A stretch of 64,000 nucleotides of DNA. Origin: Skeletonema marinoi (taxonomy: Eukaryota; Bacillariophyta; Thalassiosirophyceae; Thalassiosirales; Thalassiosiraceae). The notes below the pieces were generated by a model that was not told the DNA's origin, did no database searches, and saw only the letters and a program-made list of their open reading frames with translations. The DNA lies in NCBI GenBank assembly GCA_030544225.1, contig CM060495.1, positions 2,294,001 through 2,358,000 on the forward strand, in the 5' to 3' direction. Position numbers and translations under genes: made by a program. Below, one piece after another: positions 21,720 to 32,165 of this stretch. Position 1 is the first letter of the stretch. Every line of letters begins with the position of its first letter.

Positions 21720-24311
21720 ATGATGCCCACAAGAAGCGTTGTTCGAATAGTCCCCCCGGCCAATGGTGGTGGTGTGACCGCACCGTCAGCGGGTAATGAT
21801 CCCTCGCCCTCGTCGGGCGGTACCGCCGCCGCTGATGGCATCGGCTCAGGTGTAGATGATGATGCCGCCACAGCCATAACTTCTCCCGCATCCAAATCAG
21901 CTAGTACCATTGCCGACGGTAAGAACGAGACAGCTGCAAGCGATACCACCGACAGGGCGGAATCACAAGTCGATGGAAGCAATACAACTCAAGAGGGGAA
22001 GGCATGTGATGTCGAGGCAGAGGTAGTGTCCATATCCACGACAGCAGGGGGGCAGTCCAAAACTCTCCGCAGAGAAGACTTTAACAGTGCTCTAGAATAT
22101 TTGGAAGCGAAATATGTCAAAAGTATCGTGATTGAGGACGATGCTGCTGCTGCTGGCAGTGGTAGCGAACAAGCTGCTGTTAAGAGCCGGAAGAATGAGG
22201 TGAAAATATCCGACTCTGATGATCACAACACGGAGGACAAGAGTGGGAAAGCGTGTCAATTGGAAAAGAGAGCGATTGGGCAAAACGCCCAGAGTGATAA
22301 TAAGGCAGAGAAGCTGCGAAATATTTCGTCGGCGGGTGAATCTGATAATGCTTCATTCGGATTGGGGGAGAAGAAAGTGGAGGGGGGAAACGCTGCGGAG
22401 GCAAAGAAGTCACCTGTTGAATCGGTGGTCAAACTTCCCAGTGATAAATCAGCAGCCAACACTCTCGTTCCTACTGCTGCGGCTGATGCTACAAGCAAGA
22501 AGACTGGTGTTTCCGCAGCAGAATCTTCTGCTGGAAGTGTACCACCAAAGGGTTTTGAGCATTTACCTCATATGCCACATTTGCAACAACCTCCACAGCA
22601 ACAGATTCAGAATACTATGGCAACAGCGAACACACCCACGCCTAATCAGTATCCTCAGGGCTATGCACCCTGGCCACAGTGTCCCCCCGGTTGGCCATTC
22701 CCGCCGAATCCATTCGGAATGATGTACCCTCCGTATCCTCCTCCATATGGATTTGGATATGGTATGCCTCCTTTTGTTCCTCAACCTCAGTTGCAGCCCA
22801 TGCATGGTCAACATAATGCATCTAAGCCTCCAGATGCTGGGACGAACGAAGCCGAGGAAAAGCCAAAGTCTGAGGTGGCGGATGAAGTTGACGACAAGGC
22901 AAAATCCACGAGTAATGAAACGAGCTCGACGGAATTTCCTCCACCCCCTGTCCTTCCACCAATTGACGCTACTACTTTGGGTGAGAATTTGCTTGCAGAG
23001 AAAGCAAAATGGTATCCCCCGCACCCTCCTCCATTCGGATTTGGATTTGGGATGCCTCCTTTTGTTCCTCAAGCTCAATTGCAGTCCATGCAAGGTGGAA
23101 ATAATACTCAGCCTCTAGATGCTGGGAAGAATGAAGCCGAGACGAGGAAAAAGTCTGAGGTGACGGACAACATGGCTAAATCTACGAGCAGTGAAACTAA
23201 GAAGACGGAAGTTCCTCCTGTGCCTGCTCTTCCGCCAATTGATGCTACTGCTTTGGATGAGGACTCGCCTGCTGAGATGACAAAAGGGTACCCCCAGCAA
23301 CTTCCGTACCAGCCATTTGGATTTGGATTTGGTGTATCGCATTTCGTTCCTCAAGCTCAGTTGCATCCAATGCAAGGTGAAAAGGATGTATCTCAGCCTC
23401 CAGATACTGGGAATAGTGAAGTAGAGAACAAGGCAAAGTCTAAGGTGACAGATAAAGTTGATGACACGGCAAAATCCACGAGTGGTGAAACAAATGAGAG
23501 TGAATCTCTTTCGCTGCCTACTCTTCCCCCAATTAGCACGATTTTTGATCGAAAGCATGACGCGCCTGCTAATTTGGATACAGATGCGCTTGTTGAGAAG
23601 GCAAAAATGCTAGTCGAACAAGAAATGCTTGCAGAAGAAATGGCGGCCAAAAAGAAAAGAGGGGAAGTGTGTACTCTCCCAACTCTTCCTCCATCCGTAA
23701 GCAAAACACAGGTGCCACTATTGCCTGCAGCTGCAGGTCAGTCATCCTCGAGCTGTGCTATCCTCGAGCTGCTACGCAGTAGGACGAAGTTGGGAGCAAA
23801 TTCTGTTCATCAGTCATCCTCGAGCAGTAGGCGCAGAAAGAAGTTGAAAGTAGATCCTGCGAAATTGGCCGCATTTACCGCAAAGAATCCACAGGTGGAA
23901 GATCTTCCTCTCCATGCTCTTCCTTCGCCTTCAGCTTCAGCTGTAGATCAGTCATCCTCGAGCAGTAGCAGTAGCAAGAAGTTGAAAGTGGATTCTGCTC
24001 GATTGGCCGCTTTTAAAGCAAAAAATGCACAGGTTGAAGATCTTCCTCTCCGTGCTCTTCCTTCGCCCTCAGCTTCAGCTGTAGACCAGTCATCCTCGAG
24101 CAGTAGCAACAAGGAGGATGTAAATTCTGCTAAACTATCCGCGCAGGTGGAAGTTCTTCCTCTTGCGGCTGTTCCTCTTCTTCCTCCAGTTGAAGATACA
24201 ACAGAGGTGCCCCTATTGCCTTCACCTTCAGCTTCAGCTGTAGATCAGTCATCCTCGAGTAGTAGCAAGAAGAGGAAATTGGAATCTTCTCAACTTCTAA
24301 AGATGTTGTAA
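21720..24311 (+). CDS. repeat-rich low-complexity protein
   Basis: Single-exon frame of 863 residues, mostly Ala, Ser, Pro, Lys and Glu. The N-terminal 280 residues are acidic and disordered. The middle (about 330-620) has three imperfect repeats of about 95 residues. Each holds a Pro/Tyr/Phe-rich patch (such as PPFGFGFGMPPFVPQAQLQ), then an acidic/Lys segment, then a P-P-x-L-P-P-I-D-A-T motif. The C-terminus has at least three repeats with KLKVDSARLAAFKAKNAQVE and PSPSASAVDQSSSSSS. Basic KKLKV and KKRKLES tracts might be nuclear signals. No known domain is recognised; a scaffold or condensate-type role would be speculation. Confidence 0.65.
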   Translation: MMPTRSVVRIVPPANGGGVTAPSAGNDPSPSSGGTAAADGIGSGVDDDAATAITSPASKSASTIADGKNETAASDTTDRAESQVDGSNTTQEGKACDVEAEVVSISTTAGGQSKTLRREDFNSALEYLEAKYVKSIVIEDDAAAAGSGSEQAAVKSRKNEVKISDSDDHNTEDKSGKACQLEKRAIGQNAQSDNKAEKLRNISSAGESDNASFGLGEKKVEGGNAAEAKKSPVESVVKLPSDKSAANTLVPTAAADATSKKTGVSAAESSAGSVPPKGFEHLPHMPHLQQPPQQQIQNTMATANTPTPNQYPQGYAPWPQCPPGWPFPPNPFGMMYPPYPPPYGFGYGMPPFVPQPQLQPMHGQHNASKPPDAGTNEAEEKPKSEVADEVDDKAKSTSNETSSTEFPPPPVLPPIDATTLGENLLAEKAKWYPPHPPPFGFGFGMPPFVPQAQLQSMQGGNNTQPLDAGKNEAETRKKSEVTDNMAKSTSSETKKTEVPPVPALPPIDATALDEDSPAEMTKGYPQQLPYQPFGFGFGVSHFVPQAQLHPMQGEKDVSQPPDTGNSEVENKAKSKVTDKVDDTAKSTSGETNESESLSLPTLPPISTIFDRKHDAPANLDTDALVEKAKMLVEQEMLAEEMAAKKKRGEVCTLPTLPPSVSKTQVPLLPAAAGQSSSSCAILELLRSRTKLGANSVHQSSSSSRRRKKLKVDPAKLAAFTAKNPQVEDLPLHALPSPSASAVDQSSSSSSSSKKLKVDSARLAAFKAKNAQVEDLPLRALPSPSASAVDQSSSSSSNKEDVNSAKLSAQVEVLPLAAVPLLPPVEDTTEVPLLPSPSASAVDQSSSSSSKKRKLESSQLLKML

Positions 24312-25247
24312 AGTTGAAAGTGCAGCTCTAGCTGAGGTTGAGTTAGAGGTGATGCATTTATTTATTGATTGTGACATGTTTCGTGAGCAAAGCATTTGTA
24401 GAAAGAAGTAATATCTTAGTGAGAAAATTTATAATGACTGTTTTCAGTTGTGTCTGATTCCGAATCTTATATCACTTAATGCATATCAACACTGCTATAT
24501 GATGAATTCATTGCTTGTTGGAGACCAAGCATCAGTTTCCGCAAATGCTGCTACTTAGTACTGTGCTTTTTGGTTGCGGGCTGCTACTTAGTACTGTGCT
24601 TTTTGGTTGCGGGCTGCTTCTTGGACGCGGTGCTCTTCCTCTTCTTGGTATTCAGTTTCGAGGCTTCTTCGCACCACTCACAGTCACAATTGTTGCTATC
24701 CTTCACTCTAATGTGCTTCTCCATCACCCCCTTTATCTTTTTCAATTGCTCACTTGTAGCTTGTTTAATTAATGAAGAAGAGGCGGCACACATGCTCTTG
24801 TGACTTTGTAGGCATCATACTCTCCATATATGCACAATTCGACCTCGTCCTCCAGAAATGTCCATCACTTTTCCAGCAGTTTCACACCGCGCTATGTTTT
24901 TTGAGAGCAGGGGTCTGGCGTTGGGGGCCGCCTTCTGATCTAATAAATCAGCTCCATCTGCAGCCAGCCCTCATCAAAAGAAGCGGCAGAATTGCTCCAA
25001 GGAAGTCGCCGCGATGTGTGGCTTGAATTCACTGCCACCAAGTTAGTCAAGACTGGAACGACTGTCTGCGTACAACTGATTATGAGTCTGATAGAGTAGA
25101 GTAGGAAAGATGGCACAGGAGAACAAACCAGAAGTCTGCTCGGTTTGTTTGGTATTAGTTGAAGGTTAGACAACTTATTAGCTTTGCTTTATCACAACAG
25201 ACATCACCAACACACAGGAAAGGGAAAGGCCATTAACGTCATAAATG
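24312..25247. other. intergenic region with a small tandem repeat
   Basis: About 935 bp without a confident gene. A Lys-rich frame of 69 codons on the minus strand (24793-24584) ends inside the tandem repeat described separately and is not well supported. Confidence 0.4.
24548..24633. repeat. 32-bp tandem duplication with partial third unit
   Basis: A unit starting TGCTACTTAGTACTGTGC recurs immediately (24548 and 24580), followed by a diverged partial third unit beginning TGCTTCTTGG. The unit length is not a multiple of three. Confidence 0.75.
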
Positions 25248-25655
25248 CTACGCCTCAAACATCCTTCTTATCGTCATCGTCAAACTTTCGCAAGAGTAAT
25301 TGTAACTCATGAAATAAATCGACTTGGGAATACGATCAGACTTTTCCACATTTATGCCACTTGTTTCCATTGAACGAGTGTGACTGGATGCGCAAGATTT
25401 GTAATACTTGTAATAATCCATCACAATCTGAGGGTCTTTAATCTTCGGACAAGCACTCTTCATAACTTCTCTATGCTTGTTTATAACATCCCTAATCGCT
25501 CTATCCAAATCATTGCCAGACCGGAGTAGAATTTCATGGGCGACTTTGAATCCAAAGAGGGAATCACACAGGCCCAAGTGCTTTCTGAAGCTATCAACTT
25601 TACACTGTTCATCACTTTCACAAACTTCCCATTGAGATATATCAGTATCACTCAT
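25248..25655 (-). CDS. small hypothetical protein
   Basis: Frame of 135 residues from the ATG at 25655. The segment of about residues 28-60 (LGLCDSLFGFKVAHEILLRSGNDLDRAIRDVI) has the helix spacing of a UBA-like domain; only the pattern a-x-x-x-L-x-x-S-G-x-D-L-D-x-A-I supports this. The rest has no motif. It is divergent from the isochorismatase/TTL fusion, 315 bp apart, with no recognised element between them. Length and codon use are acceptable for a real gene, but there is no second line of evidence. Confidence 0.5.
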   Translation of the reverse strand: MSDTDISQWEVCESDEQCKVDSFRKHLGLCDSLFGFKVAHEILLRSGNDLDRAIRDVINKHREVMKSACPKIKDPQIVMDYYKYYKSCASSHTRSMETSGINVEKSDRIPKSIYFMSYNYSCESLTMTIRRMFEA

Positions 25656-25970
25656 AATCGAACTCAAGCTCAAGCTCTATGACTTATGACTATGAACAGT
25701 TGAAACCTAACGAGGAAAGCAAACGATAATGGTTGATGTTGCCACGTTTGAAATAGATCGATTGCTCCTACACTGCAGTTATTAGCCAAATAGCTAAAGA
25801 ACAAAAAAATTTCAAAAAGAACAAAAAGGCAAATTTTTCCACGACTAAAGGAGAAAAGAACTATCTAGATAGCCAGGTAGGGTCATCTGTCATCTGTCAT
25901 TGGCAAGCAACAACCGTCGGTTGCTGGGCATAAAGAAGCAGAAATAAGCAATAACCAACTATTTTTCACC

Positions 25971-27683
25971 ATGGTAGACACAACAAAAGAGCGGACGGCA
26001 ATAGTAATATGCGATCTTCAGCCAGATCTATTGGGGAGCTTGAAACAGCGAGATAATCTCTTACTAAGTCTCAGAATCCCATTGGAGGCGGCTCGCAAAA
26101 ACGATTGGCTCGTTGTGTACTCTGGACTGCAATTCAAATCAAGATATGAAGGAGTGTCTCCAAAGCACAAATTATATGGAGCGCTTTGCAAACTGAATCA
26201 GAAATTGGGCGACAAGGCCGTCCACTGGTTCATGGAGGGATGGGATGGATCTAAAATTGTATCAGAAGATCCAATTATCTCTCCAAAAGAAACTGATAGT
26301 ATTGTGTGGCGGGCACAGCATGTCCCTTATGAATTAGCCACACTATTGAAGGAGAAGGATATTTCCAAAGTGTACATAGTTGGTGCGAAAGCAAGTGGCT
26401 CGGTACAAGCAGCAGTACAAATTATAATGGACAATGGGATAGATGTATCGGCGATTAAAGAGTGCATACAAGATGACAATGAGGAGAGATTGAATGCAAC
26501 AATTGATCATTTGTTGCCCGTGTATTCTAATGTGATCTCACTGAAAGAGATGATGGAAGATGTCGGAGGATTAGAATCATATTCTACCGAATCCAAAGAT
26601 ATTTTGGTACATCTGTTATCCAAAGGGGGTGAAAGCAGCGACAACAATTTACTATTTGCATCAGATTGTGGTCGTCGTGGACATGGCTCTCGATACATTC
26701 AACTCTTGCAAGAACGAGGAGGGTGGAAGACATACCCAACACAAGTTTGGTATGAAGATTTTATTCATCAATTCCATTGTCCACTTGCAAAGAAGGTGGT
26801 TGATTTTTGTGATGAGCCAGAATTTAGTAAGGTTGCAATGTACTTGTCAGGAAGAGAGTATCTAGACGAGAAGGATAAGGTTATTGAATTCGCTGGAAAG
26901 TTCATGCCGAAAACGTTTTGTATTCATGACGGTAAATGGATTGGAGATGAACCACCATCTGATGACGAAGACGGTGCCACTGATGCACCGTGGTTTATAA
27001 AAGAGTCGGACAAGAACTTAGGGGGAGCAGCGATTGATATTGTTGGTAAACCTTCCGAAATAATGGCACATATCAAAAAGGATCAGAGCTATGTCGTTCA
27101 ACAACATATTCGGGAACCGCTGCTAACTGATGATGGGAGGAAGACACACCTCAAATTCTATGTGTTGTTAATATGCAATGATGATGGGGTAACATGGACC
27201 CTTTACACCTACAAGGGTGCCCTGCTATCAATCAGTCCAAATGTTTGGAGCTCACAAGATTTAACGCACGACACTCAAATCACCATTCATCGCCATCCAG
27301 AACCTCCTGGTAAAACGGATGGATGGAAGCAACACTGGGAAAGCACATACGAAAAGTGTAAGCAGGGAACAGTGGAAGTAATCTCAAGAGCTATTGAAAG
27401 TGGCAAACTAAAGGGAAGGCGGAATAAGAAGCAATTTGAAGTGTTTAGTGTGGACTGGATGCCAGACAATAATGGTAATATCTGGATGTTCGAGTTTAAT
27501 CTGAGTCCAGCAGTTGCGCAGCGAGAGTTCGATGACGCAGCTAAAAGAGATGCAAGGAGAGATTACTTGATGCAGCATGATGAGATAATGTTGAGAGAGG
27601 CGTTGGACATTGCCATGCCGTGGGACGGTGGTGAAACACCTGGACAGTGGGATATTGCTGGGGAATTTAAAAGCAGTGCATGA
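25971..27683 (+). CDS. isochorismatase-like and TTL-like fusion protein
   Basis: Single-exon frame of 570 residues, ATG in ACCATGG context. Residues of about 8-190 follow the isochorismatase-like hydrolase fold: AIVICDLQPDLL with the family Asp, WLVVYSGLQF, and VYIVGAKASGSVQAAVQ where the family has its catalytic Cys. Here that position reads S/G/S, so the usual nucleophile appears absent. Residues of about 225-560 resemble a tubulin-tyrosine-ligase (ATP-grasp) domain: PWFIKESDKNLGG, YVVQQHIREPLL, KTHLKFYVLL, and WMFEFNLSPAVA with the E-x-N metal site. TTL enzymes add amino acids to tubulin or other proteins using ATP. The N-terminal domain may be a binding module only. The substrate cannot be named. 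Confidence 0.75.
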   Translation: MVDTTKERTAIVICDLQPDLLGSLKQRDNLLLSLRIPLEAARKNDWLVVYSGLQFKSRYEGVSPKHKLYGALCKLNQKLGDKAVHWFMEGWDGSKIVSEDPIISPKETDSIVWRAQHVPYELATLLKEKDISKVYIVGAKASGSVQAAVQIIMDNGIDVSAIKECIQDDNEERLNATIDHLLPVYSNVISLKEMMEDVGGLESYSTESKDILVHLLSKGGESSDNNLLFASDCGRRGHGSRYIQLLQERGGWKTYPTQVWYEDFIHQFHCPLAKKVVDFCDEPEFSKVAMYLSGREYLDEKDKVIEFAGKFMPKTFCIHDGKWIGDEPPSDDEDGATDAPWFIKESDKNLGGAAIDIVGKPSEIMAHIKKDQSYVVQQHIREPLLTDDGRKTHLKFYVLLICNDDGVTWTLYTYKGALLSISPNVWSSQDLTHDTQITIHRHPEPPGKTDGWKQHWESTYEKCKQGTVEVISRAIESGKLKGRRNKKQFEVFSVDWMPDNNGNIWMFEFNLSPAVAQREFDDAAKRDARRDYLMQHDEIMLREALDIAMPWDGGETPGQWDIAGEFKSSA

Positions 27684-27907
27684 AACAACATGAAATGTTT
27701 ACACTGTTAATTGAACAGCAGTGGTATAATTAATGCAATGGGATAGGAAACTAGCTTATCTTTCGAAAGTGACTTACTTAATCTTATCCATGGTCGGCTT
27801 ATTAAGTCTTAGCATGAGGAGCAGCTAGAAAGAGTTGCTATTCATGGTGTCACAATTGCCATCAGCATTCACAAGCCCAGAAATTAGTAGTCAAGCATTT
27901 CATGTAC

Positions 27908-29452
27908 CTATTTTGGGATGTAACGCAACCTTCTGAGAAATTCCGTTATCTTTGCAACCAAATCAGTTGGTGGAGGCTGACCGATATATTCTAGACCTTC
28001 CGCCCCATCCCTTCCTGAATTGCCATTCCTTTGACTCAACAGCTTTAATGCATCACCCTCTGACGAGAACAGCACGCGACCATAATCTTTAGATACCGTT
28101 ACAGGAGACGGATCAGAAGTTAGTGGAACATTTCTTGATAATGTCGCGTTGCCATCATTGATTCTCTTGACCAGACTTGCATGACTCTTCTGTATAGATA
28201 CATATCCAAACAAAGGTAGTACATCAGTTGTTAGAAGGTCCAATCCTTGGCGGCATCCACTTTGTGCCAAACATTTCCTCCATTGCTCGACACTCTTCTT
28301 TTTGGGTATAAGGTAAGAGTTTGAAGGTACTCCGAGCCACAAATTGGCTCTCTTCTTGGGATTGCTAATTCCACTTGCGCCACGGAGATGCAACTGCCTC
28401 CGAAACCTGCCATCGTCACTATAGTTGCCGCTCATGTTCAGTTGATCTTGCTGCGTTGCAATAGATGTCAATCCAAACCTTTTCATGCCACTTTTCACAA
28501 CCTCCATCAATTCCTCTACAACCACATCATGATATTCTAATAATGCTTCGTAAGTTACAACTGCATACCACTCCACTTTACCCTCATTGAGCAACTTCAA
28601 CACATGATGATATGCCATTGCCCACCCATAGCCCATATACGGCACCCCCCACGAATTAGATGTCATGGGATGACGAACTACAATGACATGAAGTGTAGGT
28701 AACCTCTTGGTAGATTCCAAAAACTGCACATCCAGTGAAGGAGTCTTTTGTAATAGAAATTTTGTGCTAGATGTAACGTTCCAATACCTCGACCATTGTT
28801 CCAATAGAATGTTGCCGATTCGTTTATTTTCGGTATCATCGTTACTCAAACAATAATCGGCCAAGTAAGCGATTTTTGGAAGCTCAAATTGTGCAGTTTT
28901 AGCCTCTTTGAACACTTGGGCGCGTGTATGGAACGAGGGATACATAGTTTGTAAATGTTGCCCCTCCTCTTCCATCTTGTGGTGATCTTTGTACAACTCT
29001 GTTTTGTTGTTGTATAAGTGCCGATAAGGGAGGAGGCTATCTTGTATACATGCCGCTGGTTCAGCTGGCGACGGAGAGAATTCATAATTGAGTGCATTGA
29101 GTAAAGTCTTTCGAAGATATCCCGTGCCACTGTGATGCATGCCGTGAATGTGTATCATTACTTTTTTGTTGTCCACATCTCGAGCTACATTTTTATTCGT
29201 TGGTGTAGTTGTTTGTTGAGTGGCAATCCGACAGTCGACAGTTTTCCCTCTATCTGACACTGCTAATGACCAATATTGCGACACAGTATTGTTAGTTGTT
29301 GATGGTTGAGCATTGAGCGACACTGCTTCGACCCGATCGACCGGCGTAAGTACAGCCTTTTGGAACTGTATTGTCGTTATGATGCAAAAAGTCATGTTCA
29401 GAACCACCAGGAACAACGCCAGCAGCATCTTCTTCCTACGAGGAGTCGCCAT
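27908..29452 (-). CDS. sulfotransferase-like type II membrane protein
   Basis: Single-exon frame of 514 residues. A basic start and a hydrophobic segment (MLLALFLVVLNMTFCIITTI, about 9-28) predict a Golgi-type signal anchor. Residues of about 95-115 hold the PAPS 5'-phosphosulfate loop (HIHGMHHSGTGYLRKTL). Residues of about 245-275 hold FLLQKTPSLDVQFLES and LHVIVVRHPMT, which matches the 3'-phosphate loop R-x7-S region in outline. The family transfers sulfate from PAPS to carbohydrates or proteins; in a diatom, cell-wall or mucilage polysaccharides are plausible acceptors (inference). Several Asn-x-Ser/Thr sites are present. It ends 27908 on the minus strand, convergent with the fusion gene. 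Confidence 0.78.
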   Translation of the reverse strand: MATPRRKKMLLALFLVVLNMTFCIITTIQFQKAVLTPVDRVEAVSLNAQPSTTNNTVSQYWSLAVSDRGKTVDCRIATQQTTTPTNKNVARDVDNKKVMIHIHGMHHSGTGYLRKTLLNALNYEFSPSPAEPAACIQDSLLPYRHLYNNKTELYKDHHKMEEEGQHLQTMYPSFHTRAQVFKEAKTAQFELPKIAYLADYCLSNDDTENKRIGNILLEQWSRYWNVTSSTKFLLQKTPSLDVQFLESTKRLPTLHVIVVRHPMTSNSWGVPYMGYGWAMAYHHVLKLLNEGKVEWYAVVTYEALLEYHDVVVEELMEVVKSGMKRFGLTSIATQQDQLNMSGNYSDDGRFRRQLHLRGASGISNPKKRANLWLGVPSNSYLIPKKKSVEQWRKCLAQSGCRQGLDLLTTDVLPLFGYVSIQKSHASLVKRINDGNATLSRNVPLTSDPSPVTVSKDYGRVLFSSEGDALKLLSQRNGNSGRDGAEGLEYIGQPPPTDLVAKITEFLRRLRYIPK

Positions 29453-30153
29453 GGTGATGATTTAACTGTACAACTATGCTGCTGGCTGCTGATCACTACA
29501 TCATCTATCACTCACTGGCGCTTGGCGTTTCGTTTTTCGTTGGTCGGTGTCGCGACTCGGTGGTTCGTCTTCGTTGGTTGGTAGGTGGAGTAAAACCGGA
29601 TAGTTTGTCGCAGCGCTATTCACGTGCCATCATTCGCTCCTCTCTCACTCACCGGGAGGATAAAGTAATGGAGAAGATGTTGTCGTGCTTAGAGCAGTGC
29701 CTTGAGATTGAACTCTCCTCTATACTATGGTTGTCTCCTCTATGTTGTAGTCAGAGCCGTTCATTAAGATACAATTCATTGGAGTCATATATTCCATATT
29801 CATTGCACCTTCGTCGCGGTTGCATCTTAGATCTTAGTCTTATTCTTATGATAACTTGATGTAGAAGTAGAAAAAGACTGAAACTTCTTCCAACGATGAT
29901 TCAGTATACATAAAAATTACTATACTATGTTGATTACTAATTATCATTTATCATCTTATCATTCTAGTACTAGTAATCGACTTCACATAACTCACGCCTC
30001 ACACTCACATTCCACTTTTTAAATTTTAATTCTCTCTTTGAGCTCCGTACATACGGTTTGCCCACAGGACATTTAATTCATACAATACAAAAACACAGCA
30101 TAACAGTTGCCAATGGACTCATATCAAGCATAATAACCGCCATATCCACCTGC
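29453..30153. other. intergenic gap
   Basis: About 700 bp between the sulfotransferase start and the 3' end of the PSS-repeat gene. AT-rich between 29860 and 30060. A frame of 127 codons on the plus strand (29476-29859) has no recognisable content. Confidence 0.4.
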
Positions 30154-31113
30154 TCAAGGAGGAGGACAAGCACAAAAAGTTCTAGCTGCATTGCAGCAAG
30201 CAAAGTCACCATTGCACATGTCAGGATCTATATCACCAGTAACCCCACAACAAGCTTTTTCTCCGTTGCTGGAAGAAGCCGAAAACAAGTGAGAGCTGGA
30301 TTAAAACATTGTGCTCGTGCGCTAGTTCATAGTAAAGTTCAAGAGAAACTTACCAGCTGTTTGAGCCTATTGTGCCTGCAGCGTAGGTACAAGCCCTAAA
30401 GCCATTGCTGTGAGAAATCAATCATGATCATGAGCATGAGTCGTGAGTGTATATTCAAATTTTACAAGACAAATAACTTGTACAGTCATTATCTTACCAA
30501 CTTTCCGGTCCTATTGGGCCACCACTATCACCACGGAATATACATGCATCTTCACCATTGCTGTGAGAAAACAAAGAGATCATTGAATAATATATATATA
30601 TAAGGTAATGTGAGTGCTAACAACCATCATCATTGACAATGACAAGAGATTGGGATGAACTAATGCACTTACCAGCTGTCACTATTGATGTTGGATTTAT
30701 TTTGTGAACATGACCTTTTACCTTGACAGCTTCTGTCCCCAATGTTACCTCGATTACCAAAACATGCAGATGTCCCTCTACAGCTCTGATTACCGATGGT
30801 TCCTCCGATATTTCCACACGCATTTGCACCAACACAAGAGTTCAAACTAGGTTGGCTACTACGACTGGGCTGAAGCGAGATTGAGGGCGTTGATGAGGGC
30901 ACACTTGAAGTTGATGGCACTGACGACGGTGTAGTTGATGGCATTGATGATGGTGAGGCAGATGCCGACGGCAAGCTTGAGGTTGAGGGCATTGACGATG
31001 GCAAGCTTGAGGTTGAGGGCATTAAAGAGGGCAAGCTTGAGGTTGAGGGCACTGACGACGGTGCAGTTGATGGCATTGATGACGGTGAGGCAGATGCCGA
31101 TGGCAAGCTTGAT

Positions 31114-31720
31114 GGAGATAATGATGGTACATCTGTTGGCAAGCTTGATGGAGATGATGAGGGTGATGCGGATACTGATGGCAAGCTTGATGGCCCCGTC
31201 GAAGGTGAACCAGACGGGAGGTTGGATGGCCTTGAAGAGGGCAAGCTTGATGCGGAAGGGGAGATGGATGGTGTTGCGGAAGGTCTGGTCGACACTGATG
31301 GCAAGCTTGATGGAGATAATGATGGTACATCTGTTGGCAAGCTTGAGGGAGATGATGAGGGTGATGCGGATACTGATGGCAAGCTTGATGGCCCCGTCGA
31401 AGGTGAACCAGACGGGAGGTTGGATGGCCTTGAAGAGGGCAAGCTTGATGCGGAAGGGGAGATGGATGGCGTTGCGGAAGGTCTGGTCGACACTGATGGC
31501 AAGCTTGATGGAGATAATGATGGTACATCTGTTGGCAAGCTTGAGGGAGATGATGAAGGTCTGGTCGATGCTGATGGCAAGCTTGACGGAGATGATGATG
31601 GAGCGCTTGATGGAGTTGATGTTGATGCCGATGGAAAGCTTGATGGAGATGATAAGGGTGACTTCGACGTACTCGGAGATGTCGTTGGAGATACTGTTGG
31701 AGACGATGTTGGCATATCCG
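31114..31720. repeat. 198-bp in-frame tandem repeats in the PSS linker
   Basis: Units starting GGAGATAATGATGGTAC (plus strand) lie at 31114, 31312 and 31510, exactly 198 bp (66 codons) apart, and are nearly identical. The third unit is partial. The near identity indicates recent unequal exchange or slippage. Confidence 0.85.
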
Positions 31721-32160
31721 TGTTGACGCAAAGAGGGAGAAGCTGTTGTAGCGATCGGCCATGGCGATCACCTCTCCAGCCACCACTTCCCCAGCTATCA
31801 CCTTGCCAACTGCTCACACTTACACTCCTCTGACAGCAGTACTGCAACCTCACCCCTTGAGCTCGGTCCAACCACTGCCGATGCGTCACGACGGGGGTAT
31901 CGATTGGGCAATTCCCAGTAGTTTGACAGCAATAGCTCGTTTGAACGCCGCTCCATCCATCGTTCCTCCACACAGTCCTTACGTGAGTCGGCTTGTTAGT
32001 TGGGCGGAACGTCGGCCTGCGAGTGCGAGGAGTGTAATAATTACACACGTCCTGACCCTCACATCCGTAGCAAATGTTACGGAAATTCCAGTGATTCACG
32101 TTGAGTGCCCAGCAGCACATAGACTTGTTACAGTAGAACGATTGATATGAATAGGCAGAT

Positions 32161-32165
32161 ACAGA
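32161..32165. repeat. target-site duplication, left copy (ACAGA)
   Basis: ACAGA sits directly before the left LTR and again directly after the right LTR at 56571-56575, as expected for integrase-made insertion. Confidence 0.85.

Larger units (their letters stand above)
30154..32165 (-). pseudogene. main part of a secreted PSS-repeat, Cys-rich host protein, split by a mobile element
   Basis: The host gene runs right to left and is cut at 32165/56576 by the 24.4-kb element. On this side exons are 32165-30673, 30560-30498 (63 bp), 30407-30354 (54 bp) and 30278-30154, all joined in phase 2. The encoded part starts with a Cys-rich module (SFYCNKSMCCWALNVNHWNF), then two copies of a W..GVQTSYCC / GVRLQYCC module, then about 270 residues of Pro-Ser-Ser linkers. 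It ends with Cys modules of the C-x-G-x-x-A-C..I..SC type, some encoded by single small exons, and a terminal CACPPP. PSS linkers with Cys modules are typical of diatom extracellular or wall proteins. Without the upstream part no start codon or signal peptide remains, so the allele is probably non-functional. Confidence 0.82.

Noticed and set aside
24584-24793. Lys-rich 69-codon minus-strand frame
   Set aside because: It ends inside a 32-bp tandem repeat that changes frame, and nothing else supports it as a gene.
29476-29859. 127-codon plus-strand frame beside the sulfotransferase
   Set aside because: No motif, poor start context and overlap with the likely promoter of the sulfotransferase gene.
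30935-31833. Long plus-strand and alternate minus-strand frames over the PSS repeats
   Set aside because: The 198-bp repeats are a multiple of three and stop-poor in all frames. The minus-strand frame with PSS linkers joins the Cys modules and is the real one.
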